DNA of 64,000 nucleotides from Sphingomonas sp. LM7 (GTDB lineage: Bacteria > Pseudomonadota > Alphaproteobacteria > Sphingomonadales > Sphingomonadaceae). The notes under the pieces were generated by a model. That model saw nothing but the letters and a program-made list of their open reading frames with translations, did not search any database and was not told the origin of the DNA. Position 1 is the first letter of the stretch; the number at the start of each line of letters is the position of its first letter. The stretch lies in assembly GCF_002002925.1 (NCBI RefSeq), contig NZ_CP019511.1:3565001-3629000 (forward strand). The letters are read 5' to 3'. Below are positions 43,554 through 55,630 of the stretch, one piece after another. The translations under genes and the position numbers were made by a program.

Positions 43554-44582
43554 CTAGATCGCCGCGCCCTTCTCCTCGGGCTGAAGCTGGGGTCGCAGCC
43601 GTTCGGCGAGCGTCGCCACTCCGAATGCGCAGAGGTCGGCATTGAAGTCGTCGAGCTCAGAGTTGAGTGGGACGACCTCGATGCCAGCGGATGCGCCGCG
43701 CGCCGCGAGTTGGACGAAGGCGGCGCGCCCCGCCCCGTCATCCTCCCGCGCGACATAGAGCCGGCGCAGCGGCTCGGGGAAGCGGATCGCCGCCAGATGC
43801 GCGGCCGAGAGCGCGGCGATCATCGGCATGCGCGGCATCGACATGCGCAGCGACAAAACGCTCTCGATGCCTTCGCCCGCAACCATGACCGGTGCCGCGC
43901 CGCCGAAGCGGACGCCGTGCCCGAGCAATTCGCCCATGGCGCGGCGGGGAACCGCGACCGGCGCCTTGCCGCAACCGCTGCCGTCGAGCCACGTGCGGTG
44001 GACGCCCATGATGCTGCCGTCCAGATCGGTGACGGCAGCGATCAACGCAGGCATGGCCGTAGGCGTGGGCGCGACATCGTCGCGATCGGGGCGATACCAG
44101 CAGGCGGCATGGAAGCGCAGCCATCGTGCGGCGCGCATGCCGGTGATGCCCCGGGAGACGAGATAGCGCTCCGCGAGAGTGGCCCCGATCGGGCGCGATA
44201 TGGCGAACAGCCGCCGGGCAGCTGCCGGCGAACCGGCTGGCGCAGCCTCCGCGTCGAAGATCTCGGGTGCTTCCGACCTCGGCAATGCGAGGAAGCGCCG
44301 CGCCTCGTCGAGGGTGTCAGCCAGACGGCGGTGGCCGTAGTGGAGCGCGAGCAAATCGAGCAGATCGCCATGCGCGCCGGTCGCGGCGTCGGTCCATTTG
44401 CCCGCGGCACCGCGGCCGTGATCGGGACCTTTAAGGCGCACATAGAGGCTGCGTCCGGCCGAACCGAACGCGTCCCCGACAATCCAGTAGCGGCCCTCGG
44501 GCCGGCCGGCGGGAAGGTAGCGGCGGCACAGGGCTTCGGCATTGCGCGCGAGCCTGCGCGACAGGTCCGAGGCTGCGGACAT
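43554..44582 (-). CDS. Toprim domain protein (primase-like)
   Basis: A 342-residue protein. The N-terminal region has a short fold related to plasmid primase/helicase proteins (RYWIVGDAFGSAGRSLYVRL), a middle part resembling DUF7146 and a C-terminal toprim domain: PVMVAGEGIESVLSLRMSMP with the catalytic Glu, and LYVAREDDGAGRAAF with the D-x-D-like motif (EDD). It is probably a primase-like protein of a plasmid or integrative element. It is separated from the ParB gene by a rho-independent terminator; GGAG lies 7 nt upstream of the ATG. Confidence 0.85.
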   Translation of the reverse strand: MSAASDLSRRLARNAEALCRRYLPAGRPEGRYWIVGDAFGSAGRSLYVRLKGPDHGRGAAGKWTDAATGAHGDLLDLLALHYGHRRLADTLDEARRFLALPRSEAPEIFDAEAAPAGSPAAARRLFAISRPIGATLAERYLVSRGITGMRAARWLRFHAACWYRPDRDDVAPTPTAMPALIAAVTDLDGSIMGVHRTWLDGSGCGKAPVAVPRRAMGELLGHGVRFGGAAPVMVAGEGIESVLSLRMSMPRMPMIAALSAAHLAAIRFPEPLRRLYVAREDDGAGRAAFVQLAARGASAGIEVVPLNSELDDFNADLCAFGVATLAERLRPQLQPEEKGAAI

Positions 44583-44600
44583 CGCTCGTCTCCGAAACAG

Positions 44601-44628
44601 AAAAAGAGGCCCGCCTCGTCGACGGGCC
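44601..44628 (-). terminator. Rho-independent terminator after parB
   Basis: On the minus strand the RNA would form GGCCCG (44628-44623), a 9-nt loop and CGGGCC (44613-44608), followed by a U-rich tract (rc of 44601-44607, UCUUUUU). It follows the ParB stop by 17 bp and precedes the toprim gene. Confidence 0.8.
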
Positions 44629-44644
44629 CCAGGGAGGCAGCGCC

Positions 44645-46765
44645 TTATTCGGCAGCGATGGCGAAGGATTCGGCGTCGGCGTCGGCTTCCGCCCGATCGG
44701 TTCCGAGCGGAGCCGGATCGTCGTTCGCGACCGGGGCGGCGGGTGGCGTGTCAGGTTCGACCGGCGCCGGCGTGCGCAGCGGCTCCGCGAGCCAGCCGCT
44801 GCCGTCGAGCAGAGATTCGGCCTCGCGCGCCATGTCGGGCTTCTTCAGCCCGGCGATACGTGCTGAGACCTCGGCGCCCTTCGCTTCCTCGACGGCGGAC
44901 AGGATCCGCGCCTTGGTCACCCGGCCAAGATAATTGTCGACCGTCGCGCTCCAGCCTGCTGCCACCGGATCGAGGCCGGCGGCGCGGGCAAGGACGTGCG
45001 AATGGGCGAGGCGGCCCGCCACCGCCCGTCCCGATACCCGGCCATCGCTGTAACGGTTGGCGGGCTCCCAGACGGCATTGATGCCGGACGCGGCGCAATG
45101 CGCGAACAAGGCGGCCTGCTCATCTGCGGAGAAACCGGCGAGCGTCTCCCAGAGCTGGTCGGGATCGTCGGGCAGACGATCTGCCCACGCCTGGCTTCGC
45201 TGCTCGATGGCCTGCGCCGACGGACTGTCGCCCAAGCCCGGCGCATGGTTGCCGAGACTGCCGCCGCGCACCGAAATCTCGACGCAGCTCTCGGCGCCGG
45301 CATAGCGGTAGAAGGCGTCGAGCACGAGCGCGTGAAGGACGGCAGCGAACGCGACGGCAGGGCTGAGCGCGACGGCGTTGCGCAGCGCGAGCGTGCGCCA
45401 GGTTGTGAGCTCGGTCACCAGCCGGTCGGGCAGTGGCTTGCCCGGGTCCTCCTGCTCCTCCTCCTCGTCGCCAGCATCCGGGGCAGCGATTGCTTCGCCA
45501 GAGCCCATCGAATCCTCATCGGCGTCGGGGCGCTCCTGCAAGGCATCGGGGTCGGGCACTTCGTCGTCGACGATCTCGAGGCCGGGCTCGTCCTCCGGAC
45601 GGACATAGCCGCGGTCCACATCGATCCCGCCCAGCCGGTCGATGCTGATGAACACGCCGGCCCGGGCCACTTCGTCCGGGTCGTAGGCGAGCGGCCGCTC
45701 CACTATCGCCGCGATCTCCTCGTCGATCGCGGTCACGCGTGCGTCGATCTCGTCGGGAATGTCGGGCTTGCCCGACCATTCGCCTTCGAGCGCCTCCGCC
45801 TCGCGGCGAAGCGCCTCGAGCCGCGATTCCTGCTCGTCGGTGAGCGGAGGCTGCTCGCCTTCGAGGATGCGCATGCCCGCATCGGCGTCGTACGGGAACT
45901 CGACCGCGGTCGCGATCCACTTCCAGCCCTCGCCGGCGATGCGGTCGGCTTCCGCTTTGAGCTTCGCGTCGACAAGGGCGTCGAGCATCGCGACATCCTG
46001 CAGCCAGCCGCCGTCATCGGCCTCGAACAGATCGCGCAACACATAGCCGCCGGCGGCCTGATAGGCGTCGAGCCCGATGAAGCGGGCACGCTTGTCCGAT
46101 GCACGCACCGCTTCCTCGGTGAGCTTGTGCCGGATCATCCATGGCTGCTTGTTGTGGCTCGACTGGAGCAGCTCCCAGACCTGCTCCTGGCGCGCATGAT
46201 CCTCGGACACCGAGAAGGCCATGAGCTGCTCGAGCGTCATGCCGTCTTCGGCATAGATGTCGTGCAGCCGGGGTGAGACCGAGGCGAGGCGGAGGCGCTG
46301 CCTGACCACCGCGGGCGTGGTCATGAAGGTCGCGGCGATCGTTTCGACATCACTGCCCAGGCCCGCGAGCTGCTGCATCGCGCGGAACTGGTCGAGCGGA
46401 TGCAGGGCCTCGCGGTGGGTGTTCTCGGCGAGCGAATCCTCCTCGGCCGAGATTTCGTCATCGTCGCGCACGATGCACGGCACGGGCGCGGTGCGCGACA
46501 GGCGCTTCGCCTTGACGAGCTGCTGGAGGGCGCGGAAGCGGCGGCCGCCCGCCGGGACCTCGAACTTGCCGGTCTCGGCCCCGGACTCGTCGCGCTGCGC
46601 GCGCACGGTCAGGCTCTGGAGCAGCCCGCGCCGGGCGATGTCGGCGGCGAGCGCGTCGATCGAGACGCCGGCCTTCACACGCCGGACATTGGACTGGCTG
46701 AGCACCAGCTGATTGAAGGGAATGTCGCGCGAGGCACTCAGCGCGATCTTGGTCGGCTTGGTCAT
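44645..46765 (-). CDS. ParB/RepB/Spo0J-family protein, large mobile-element type
   Basis: A 706-residue protein. Near the N-terminus is a ParB/Srx nuclease-like domain: DIPFNQLVLSQSNVRRV, FEVPAGGRRFRAL and EDSLAENTHREALHPLDQFR, then an HTH region (VETIAATFMTTPAVVRQRLR). The long C-terminal half is acidic and helical, of unknown role. Such long ParB-like proteins occur on sphingomonad plasmids/ICEs and may act in partition, regulation or as CTP-dependent DNA-binding factors. ATG at 46765 with GGAGA 6 nt upstream; a structured leader covers the start region. Confidence 0.85.
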   Translation of the reverse strand: MTKPTKIALSASRDIPFNQLVLSQSNVRRVKAGVSIDALAADIARRGLLQSLTVRAQRDESGAETGKFEVPAGGRRFRALQQLVKAKRLSRTAPVPCIVRDDDEISAEEDSLAENTHREALHPLDQFRAMQQLAGLGSDVETIAATFMTTPAVVRQRLRLASVSPRLHDIYAEDGMTLEQLMAFSVSEDHARQEQVWELLQSSHNKQPWMIRHKLTEEAVRASDKRARFIGLDAYQAAGGYVLRDLFEADDGGWLQDVAMLDALVDAKLKAEADRIAGEGWKWIATAVEFPYDADAGMRILEGEQPPLTDEQESRLEALRREAEALEGEWSGKPDIPDEIDARVTAIDEEIAAIVERPLAYDPDEVARAGVFISIDRLGGIDVDRGYVRPEDEPGLEIVDDEVPDPDALQERPDADEDSMGSGEAIAAPDAGDEEEEQEDPGKPLPDRLVTELTTWRTLALRNAVALSPAVAFAAVLHALVLDAFYRYAGAESCVEISVRGGSLGNHAPGLGDSPSAQAIEQRSQAWADRLPDDPDQLWETLAGFSADEQAALFAHCAASGINAVWEPANRYSDGRVSGRAVAGRLAHSHVLARAAGLDPVAAGWSATVDNYLGRVTKARILSAVEEAKGAEVSARIAGLKKPDMAREAESLLDGSGWLAEPLRTPAPVEPDTPPAAPVANDDPAPLGTDRAEADADAESFAIAAE

Positions 46766-46823
46766 GGGTCTTCTCCATGACGGGCGGCCGGGAGCCTCTC
46801 TCTCGACCCTCAACCCGTCATGG
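46766..46823 (-). ncRNA. Structured 5' leader of ParB gene (radC-motif-like candidate)
   Basis: The 58 nt before the start fold into an outer 10-bp stem CCATGACGGG/CCCGTCATGG (46823-46814 with 46784-46775 in RNA sense) around a loop with GAGAGAGAGGCTCCCGGC. The last two stem bases are the first G residues of the GGAGA ribosome site. A near-identical leader precedes the DUF932 gene, with compensatory base changes. The arrangement recalls the radC RNA motif described upstream of mobile-element and DNA-related genes, but I have not confirmed the match. Confidence 0.6.
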
Positions 46824-46835
46824 CGCCGGCGCCGC

Positions 46836-46857
46836 CCTCTCCCTTTGATGGGAGAGG
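46836..46857. repeat. Short palindrome downstream of DUF932 gene
   Basis: CCTCTCCC (46836-46843) and GGGAGAGG (46850-46857) form a perfect 8-bp hairpin with a 6-bp loop. It lies between the DUF932 stop and the ParB leader, with no T-tract. A degenerate CCTCTCCCTCT sequence occurs again at about 48166-48180. It may act as a weak terminator or be an intergenic repeat. Confidence 0.5.
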
Positions 46858-46891
46858 ACGACGCCGGACCCGGACCAGCCGGTCGGAGGGG

Positions 46892-48097
46892 CTAGCCCGC
46901 CATCGCGAGGAGCTTCGCGGCCTTGCCCTCCAGCTCGACCCGCGCGTCCTGGTGCGGCTTGTCGCGCGCCAGCGCGGTGATGCCCTGGACGAAATCGAAG
47001 ATGGACGCGGGCGGATGCCCTTCCTCGTCGAGCACGGTGGCGATGATCCGGCCGGTCTCGGCCTTTGAGAAGCCGCGCTTGCGCAGGAAGTCCTGCCGGT
47101 CCTCTTCGCTGCGGGCGACGACGCGCTGCCGGGCAGCCAGGATGCCCGACAGAAAGGGCGTGGGCGAGGAATTGGCGAAATTCTCGAGCGCGGGCGCCGC
47201 CTCATGCGCGAAGCGATTGGCGGCGAACTTGGAGTGGCGGATGCTGATCTCCTCGAAGCCTTCGGCGCCCCAGATGTTGCGGTTCATGCAGACCGCGCGG
47301 AGATAAAAGCTCGCCATGCCGAGCGTCTTCGAGCCGACCTCGCTGTTCCAGCAATAGAAGCCGCGGAAATAGAGGTCGGGGTCGCCGTTCGGCAGCCGGC
47401 CTGCCTCGATCGGGTGCGCATCGTCGACGAGGAAGAGGAAGACGTCGCGGTCGCTCGCGTAGAGCGTGGTCGTGTCCTTCGTCACTTCGACGAACGGATT
47501 GTGGGTCATGGTCGACCAGTCGAGCATGCCCGGCACCTTCCAGCGCGTGTCGCCGGTGCCGTTGCCCGCGATCCGCATCACCGCCGCGACGAGTTCGTGA
47601 TCCCAGATCCGGCCATAATCGGGGCCGGTGACTGCGCGCAGCTCGGTGCGGCCGTCCTCGGTCTCGAGCGTCTTGATGAGCTCGCCGCGATGGGTGAGCA
47701 AGCCGTGCTGAAGGTTGATGCCGGAGAGCGGCGCGGGGAGCTGGCGGAGATAGCCGGATGGGGCGCCGACCAGGCCGCAAAGCTGGCCGAACGACCAATG
47801 GGTCGGCGCAATCGGCGCGTCGCGGCCCGGGAGCAGGAGTGCGAGGCGCTCGGCATCGTCGCGGCTCGCCTCCACCCGGACCTCGCGGGTTTCGACTGTT
47901 CTGGTGGTGGCGCGCCGTGCCCGCGCCTCGACCGCGGCGTGAAGCTCGGTCAGCGAGAGGAAGCGCTCGTCGTCGGGGCGCGAAAACCATTCGGACGAGA
48001 CGCGGCCGATACGAGACCCTCGCGAGATGTCGACCTTGTAGGCGCCGGATGCAGCGCGCGTGCCCGCGCCGGGGAGGTGATCGATGACGGTAGCCAT
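46892..48097 (-). CDS. DUF932 protein (phage/plasmid DUF932-like)
   Basis: A 401-residue protein of the DUF932 family, with ARRATTRTVETREVRVEASR, then YGRIWDHELVAAVMRIAG, ASDRDVFLFLVDDAHPIEAG, and KFAANRFAHEAAPALENFA. DUF932 proteins are encoded on phages, plasmids and ICEs and are sometimes linked to antirestriction; no biochemical role is established. The start at 48097 follows GGAGAAA. It has the same type of structured leader as the ParB gene. Confidence 0.88.
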   Translation of the reverse strand: MATVIDHLPGAGTRAASGAYKVDISRGSRIGRVSSEWFSRPDDERFLSLTELHAAVEARARRATTRTVETREVRVEASRDDAERLALLLPGRDAPIAPTHWSFGQLCGLVGAPSGYLRQLPAPLSGINLQHGLLTHRGELIKTLETEDGRTELRAVTGPDYGRIWDHELVAAVMRIAGNGTGDTRWKVPGMLDWSTMTHNPFVEVTKDTTTLYASDRDVFLFLVDDAHPIEAGRLPNGDPDLYFRGFYCWNSEVGSKTLGMASFYLRAVCMNRNIWGAEGFEEISIRHSKFAANRFAHEAAPALENFANSSPTPFLSGILAARQRVVARSEEDRQDFLRKRGFSKAETGRIIATVLDEEGHPPASIFDFVQGITALARDKPHQDARVELEGKAAKLLAMAG

Positions 48098-48154
48098 TGG
48101 ATTTCTCCGCGACGGGCGCCGGGAGCCTCTCTCTCGGTCCTCACCCGTCACGGC
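48098..48154 (-). ncRNA. Structured 5' leader of DUF932 gene (same family as ParB leader)
   Basis: About 87% identical to the leader at 46766-46823. The outer stem reads CCGTGACGGG/CCCGTCGCGG in RNA sense. Relative to the other copy one A-U pair has become G-C and one U-A pair has become U-G, so pairing is kept while sequence changes. The GCTCCCGGC loop and GGAGA ribosome site are conserved. It probably controls translation start. Confidence 0.6.
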
Positions 48155-48322
48155 CAACACGGCCAACCTCTCCCTCTCAAGGCGGGGCGTTGCGGGGCGC
48201 GGCCCCGCAGAAGGGGTAGGGCGAGACCTGGGCTTGCCCTCAGGGGAAGGCGTTCCCCTCCCCAACAACGTTCATGGGAACCCTCGCGAATCTCGTCGAT
48301 TCATTCCGCAAGGAGATAAGAT

Positions 48323-48514
48323 ATGAGCGACGATACGACTCTGCGCGCGCCGCAGGATGCTTCCCGCATCGCCATGGGCGAGGACTATGAGGTGCGCTAT
48401 TGGACGAACAAGTTCGGGGTAAGCCGCGATCGGCTGCAGGAAGCGGTGGACGCGGTCGGCAACAGCGCGACCGCTGTGGAAGCCTATCTACAGCGTGCGG
48501 CCGCCAATCCATAA
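48323..48514 (+). CDS. DUF3606 small protein
   Basis: A 63-residue protein of the DUF3606 family, with YEVRYWTNKFGVSRDRLQEA and VEAYLQRAA, a small helical fold widespread in proteobacteria, often on plasmids. AAGGAG lies 6 nt upstream of the ATG. It is transcribed divergently from DUF932. The 225-bp gap holds the DUF932 leader and two strong palindromes (TGCGGGGC/GCCCCGCA and AGGGGAA/TTCCCCT). Function is unknown. Confidence 0.75.
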   Translation: MSDDTTLRAPQDASRIAMGEDYEVRYWTNKFGVSRDRLQEAVDAVGNSATAVEAYLQRAAANP

Positions 48515-48595
48515 ATCGCGTGGAGAAGCAGGGGTAAGCGCTCGCTCACATTTGGCGACGGGTCGTCAGCGACGCCCCGGCGATTGCCCATGCGC

Positions 48596-49531
48596 CTATA
48601 GGAACTTCTCCGCGAGCGCGCGCTTTCCGCGAGGCTCGGTGTGCGTGATCTTGTGGCCCTCGGGATAATAGAAGCCGGACACATTGAGGTCGAAGTTGCC
48701 GATTTCGATGCGCACGGAGATTTCGTGATTGTCGTTCCAGGTGTCGCGCAGGAATGCCTTGCAGGTCTCCCCGCGCATCTCGAAGGTGAATGCGTCGGTC
48801 TTCCTGTCCCAATTCTCGACCGCGGTGCGGATCAGCGTTTCACTGATCGCGTCGCGCTTCTTCTTGGACAGCATCTCCAACGAGGATTCCTTGATTGGGC
48901 CGAACATGCCGCTCTCGTTCATGGCCTCCAGGATCTTGCGCATGTGAGCGCCCGTGTGCTGGTTTACGAACAGCGACGAGCGTGAGCCGTGCGGACCGCC
49001 CAAGATGTTGGAGCGGATATTCCACCATGTCTCGGCTACCTGTGCGCTGCTGGCTTCGCTTGCGGTCTGCTGCGCGAACCAGGCCAGAGCGTCCCGGCTG
49101 CGGATCGTGCCGTCGGCCTCGAGCTCGACATTCATGGCGACGACCACAACTGGGTAGGCACTGTCCGCGTACAGCGGCTCCTGCAGGCGATAGGCGTGGA
49201 GCCCGGGTATCTGCCGTACGGCTTCGACCAGTCGGTCCGCTCCCTCGTCGGAATAGGGGCAGGTCACGAAGCCCCTGACGAACTCCTGTGTGTGGTCGAG
49301 TTCCGCATAGGTTTTCAGCTGCGACAGGCTGGCGACGTGCTCGGTCCCGTTCCGGGGAGGGGCCGTCAGGATCGGATGCCAGTCGGGATAGAAATCCACG
49401 GCGTTGCCCAGTTCCTCTACCAGGCTGTCGACCTGGCGCCGTCCGGCCTGCCGGTCCCGCAGGTCCTTCGTCAGATAGGTCATCGCCTTTGCATTCTGCT
49501 GGGCGGCTATCGTTGGCGATCTGAATTCCAT
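48596..49531 (-). CDS. Hypothetical protein of mobile-element backbone
   Basis: A 311-residue soluble protein that I do not recognise. It starts with a charged helix (TYLTKDLRDRQAGRRQVDSL), has a central region with HTQEFVRGFVTCPYSDEGAD and MNVELEADGTIRSRDALAWF, and a C-terminal beta-rich part (IEIGNFDLNVSGFYYPEGHK). No signal peptide or membrane segment is seen. Upstream is an AT-rich region with three TCACGTA-type sites (49544-49587), so its expression may be tightly controlled. Confidence 0.75.
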   Translation of the reverse strand: MEFRSPTIAAQQNAKAMTYLTKDLRDRQAGRRQVDSLVEELGNAVDFYPDWHPILTAPPRNGTEHVASLSQLKTYAELDHTQEFVRGFVTCPYSDEGADRLVEAVRQIPGLHAYRLQEPLYADSAYPVVVVAMNVELEADGTIRSRDALAWFAQQTASEASSAQVAETWWNIRSNILGGPHGSRSSLFVNQHTGAHMRKILEAMNESGMFGPIKESSLEMLSKKKRDAISETLIRTAVENWDRKTDAFTFEMRGETCKAFLRDTWNDNHEISVRIEIGNFDLNVSGFYYPEGHKITHTEPRGKRALAEKFL

Positions 49532-49543
49532 GGTGGCTATCTT

Positions 49544-49587
49544 TCACGTAAATGCTATAAGTCACGTATATATACTACTTTACGTGA
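49544..49587. promoter_or_regulatory. Multi-site TCACGTA operator region
   Basis: Three copies of the 7-mer TCACGTA or its complement: 49544-49550, 49562-49568 and TACGTGA at 49581-49587. The last two form an inverted repeat with a 12-bp AT-rich centre (TATATACTACTT). The block lies 13-56 bp upstream of the 311-residue gene on the minus strand and is unusually AT-rich for this genome. It looks like a promoter with cooperative operator sites. Confidence 0.6.
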
Positions 49588-49632
49588 TATGTCAAGATCA
49601 CGAGAATGACCTACTTTCAGTTCCACCTTCGA

Positions 49633-52895
<3,263 letters not shown>

Positions 52896-52896
<1 letters not shown>

Positions 52897-54704
52897 CAGC
52901 CGAAGAACCCGTGCAGATACCAGCTGAGGTCGCCGGTCTCGGGCACGACGCCGTCGCCGCGGCGGAACACCCAGAAACGCTGCCCGCCCTCGACCTCGAC
53001 GCGGAAATAGTCGCGTACCGCCCAGAGCTCGCGGTCTGTCCGCCACCATTCGCCATGAATGCGCTCGGGACCGTCGCCGGCAACGACCGCATAGGGCTTG
53101 CCCCGCCAGGTGAAACGCCGCGGCGGATGGTCGGGCAGCAAGGCGACGACATGGCTGAGCATCTCGGGACGCCGGAGCAGGCGCACCGGCCGCTTCCAGG
53201 CCGGCCAGCCCTCGACGACCGCGAGCGGGTCCGCGCGCCGTATGGCGCGCTCGGGCACATCGCTCTGCTCGAGAGTCAGACGGAACACCGCCTGCTCCCC
53301 GGCACGCCCGGCAAGCTGGTCGATCGCCGGGGCAAGGTCCGGCGCATCGCTGCTTTCCGGCAAAAGCATGTCGCCATACCGTGCGCCAAGGGGCTCGCTG
53401 TGGGGGACGGTGAGATGCATCGCCTCGATGCCGAGCCCCGGATCGATGCGCTCGAGCTTCAGGCCGAACATGCGCACGAGATGCTTTGCGTCGCGTGTGG
53501 CGCGCGATGCGCCGATCGCGATCCGCTGGTCGGCGCCGTCGACACGGACAGCGGTCAGCACGACGCTGCGCACGCCGAGACCGCGCTGCTGGAGGACGCG
53601 CACCAGATCGTCGACCAGATCGGCGATCACCTGCTCGATCGCCTCGGCGGTTCCGATCGGCTCGAGCAGCCGGCGTGAGACTTCCGGCGCCTCGAACGGG
53701 ACGACCGCTACGATCGGCTCGGCGGCGCGGCCGAGCGCCTGATCGAGCCGTTCGACGGAGGTGAGGCCAAGGCGGCGCGCCAGGGGCCCGCGCGGCATCG
53801 GGTAGAGGTCGCCGACACGTTCGAGCCCGAAGCGCGCCGCGGCGACGAGCGCATCGGGCCGGAGACGCAGCGCGGCGATCGGCAGGCTGGCCAGCGTCGA
53901 AGCCTCGGCCGAAGGCGGCAGGATTGTGATCGGCTCGCCGCCATAGCGCGCCAGCGCATGCGCCGCCCCGGGCGTGCCGGCGATGGCGATCGCGCCCGAA
54001 AAGCCGAGGCGCGCGAGGAAGCGCAGCACATGGCGGCAAAAGCACACCTCGCCACCGAAGAGATGGCTGGCGCCGGTCATGTCCAGCCAGATGCCGTCCG
54101 ATCCCGACACGCTGGCAGTTGGCGTCCAGTGCGTGACGGCATGCAGCGCGAGGCGGTCGAGCCAGGCACGGTCGGCCGCGGCATCGGCCTCCTCCACGTC
54201 GAGATCGCCGACCAACGCCCGTGCGTGTGCGGCGGCCATGCCGGGCACCAGCCCCAGCGCCAGTGCGACCGGGCAGGCCGCGGTCACGACCTCGCGCTGC
54301 CCGACCCGCTCGATCAGCACGGTCGGACGTCCCCAAAGCGGCGTTCGAACCGGAGCAAGGGCGGCACCGGCCGGGCCACCCTCGTCCGGGCGCATCGCGC
54401 GAAACGGCGGATCGGCCGGCTCCGACCGCCGGCCCAGCTCGCGCATGGGCGGGCGCTGATGCGCCGGCAGACGCGCGATTTGCGCTTGGACGTCGGTCTC
54501 TCGCGCTGCGCCGTCCTGCGCCCAGCGCGCACCGGGACGCCAGCCCCCGCCGCGCGGGGCCGAGCAGGCGCCTGGATCATCATCGACCGGTGGCAGCAAA
54601 GGTGCCGGGGACCAGGCGCGCTCAGGCGGCGCGACTGGTCGCTGCGACCGGCGCAGCCGCTCGATCGCGAGCTGCGGCAGGTAGAGCGAGGCGACCCGTG
54701 TCAT
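52896..54704 (-). CDS. imuB: ImuB, Y-family polymerase-like mutasome protein
   Basis: A 602-residue Y-family polymerase homologue, with [14 protein letters not shown] at the start, [20 protein letters not shown] and [14 protein letters not shown] in the palm/finger region, and a long C-terminal part ([20 protein letters not shown]). ImuB lacks the catalytic acidic residues of active Y polymerases and serves as a hub between ImuA, DnaE2 and the beta clamp. The start at 54704 gives the normal N-terminus and overlaps imuA by 83 bp; an upstream in-frame start lies well inside imuA. Confidence 0.9.
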
Positions 54705-55398
54705 CGCATGCCTCGAGGATGAGAGAGAAGGGATTGCCGCCGCGCTGGCGGACGAGATCGACCGACCAGCAGCCACGGCCGACGCCTGCATGCGAAAGCG
54801 CCGCCGAAGGCGCGCAGCCAATCCGCCACCGCGTGCAGGCGGCGGAGGGTTTCTCGAGCGGGTCCCGTGCGGCGCGCGCCCAGCGGCGCAGCAGCAGCAT
54901 CGGGGTATGGCCATCGGCAGCGGCAAGCTGGAGGCGGCGCGTCGCGGTCTGATCGGCTGCTTTCACTTCGGCGACGACTGCGGCGAAGCTGCCCAGACGC
55001 AGGCAGTCTTCGGCAAGCGCGAGCGCCATGACCTCGTCCCGCGCCTCCAGATAGAGCAACTTCGCCGGGGAAATGCCCGCCTGTTCGAGCCCGGGCGCAT
55101 AGAGATCGAACCGGGTCAGCGCCCAGCCGATCGTCGCCACCGGCCGGTCGGCGAAGCGGGCCGCGATGCCCGCGACGAACAATGTCGCCGCCGCATCGTC
55201 ACCAAGCGTCGGCGAGGCGGCCGCGATCTCGTGCAGCCCGCCGCCGTCAATCCCGCCATGGGCAAGCCTCGAATCGAGTGCATCGATCCCGAACGGCAGC
55301 AATCGCGCATCGCTCGTCTCGGGCGCGGCAATGCGTGCCTTCAGCTCGGCAAGCAGGCGTGCGCGATCGGTCTCGGCAATGGCGGCTTCGGTTTGCAT
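54622..55398 (-). CDS. imuA: ImuA, RecA-like mutasome protein
   Basis: A 258-residue protein of the ImuA/SulA-RecA-like family: LLPFGIDALDSRLAHGGIDG near the start, GWALTRFDLYAPGLEQAGIS, and SRVRWRI-type C-terminal segment (CTRWRIGCAPSAALSHAGVG). It is the first gene of the imuA-imuB-dnaE2 mutasome operon, and its upstream region has a LexA box. The C-terminal 27 codons overlap imuB. ATG at 55398 is the natural start. Confidence 0.9.
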   Translation of the reverse strand: MQTEAAIAETDRARLLAELKARIAAPETSDARLLPFGIDALDSRLAHGGIDGGGLHEIAAASPTLGDDAAATLFVAGIAARFADRPVATIGWALTRFDLYAPGLEQAGISPAKLLYLEARDEVMALALAEDCLRLGSFAAVVAEVKAADQTATRRLQLAAADGHTPMLLLRRWARAARDPLEKPSAACTRWRIGCAPSAALSHAGVGRGCWSVDLVRQRGGNPFSLILEACDDTGRLALPAAARDRAAAPVAATSRAA

Positions 55399-55418
55399 AA
55401 GGGAATAACGACTCGCTC

Positions 55419-55433
55419 GTTCCTATTATGTTC
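55419..55433. promoter_or_regulatory. LexA (SOS) box of imuA-imuB-dnaE2
   Basis: GTTC-CTATTAT-GTTC, a perfect match to the alphaproteobacterial LexA consensus, 21-35 bp upstream of imuA on the minus strand. It overlaps a CATAAT-like -10 and should repress the mutasome operon until SOS induction. Confidence 0.88.
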
Positions 55434-55630
55434 CGCTCTGGCGGGCATCTCGTCAAGGCGTCGAATCGAGGAAGAGGGCTGAACGGAGGCCAGGCCTGCC
55501 AGCAACGCACCGGTGCAGGCTGGATGTCGTGACTATACCGGGAGATTGAGCTGCGTTACGAGATGCAGACGGCCGTCAGCGCGGACGGAGAGCTCCGGAG
55601 GACGCGGAGCAGGGGGACGAACTCGCGATA

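Noticed and set aside
52897..54336. In-frame extension of dnaE2 by 480 codons upstream
   Set aside because: It is antisense-free but out of frame with imuB, which shows clear family motifs in the same interval. dnaE2 begins at 52896 by ATGA overlap.
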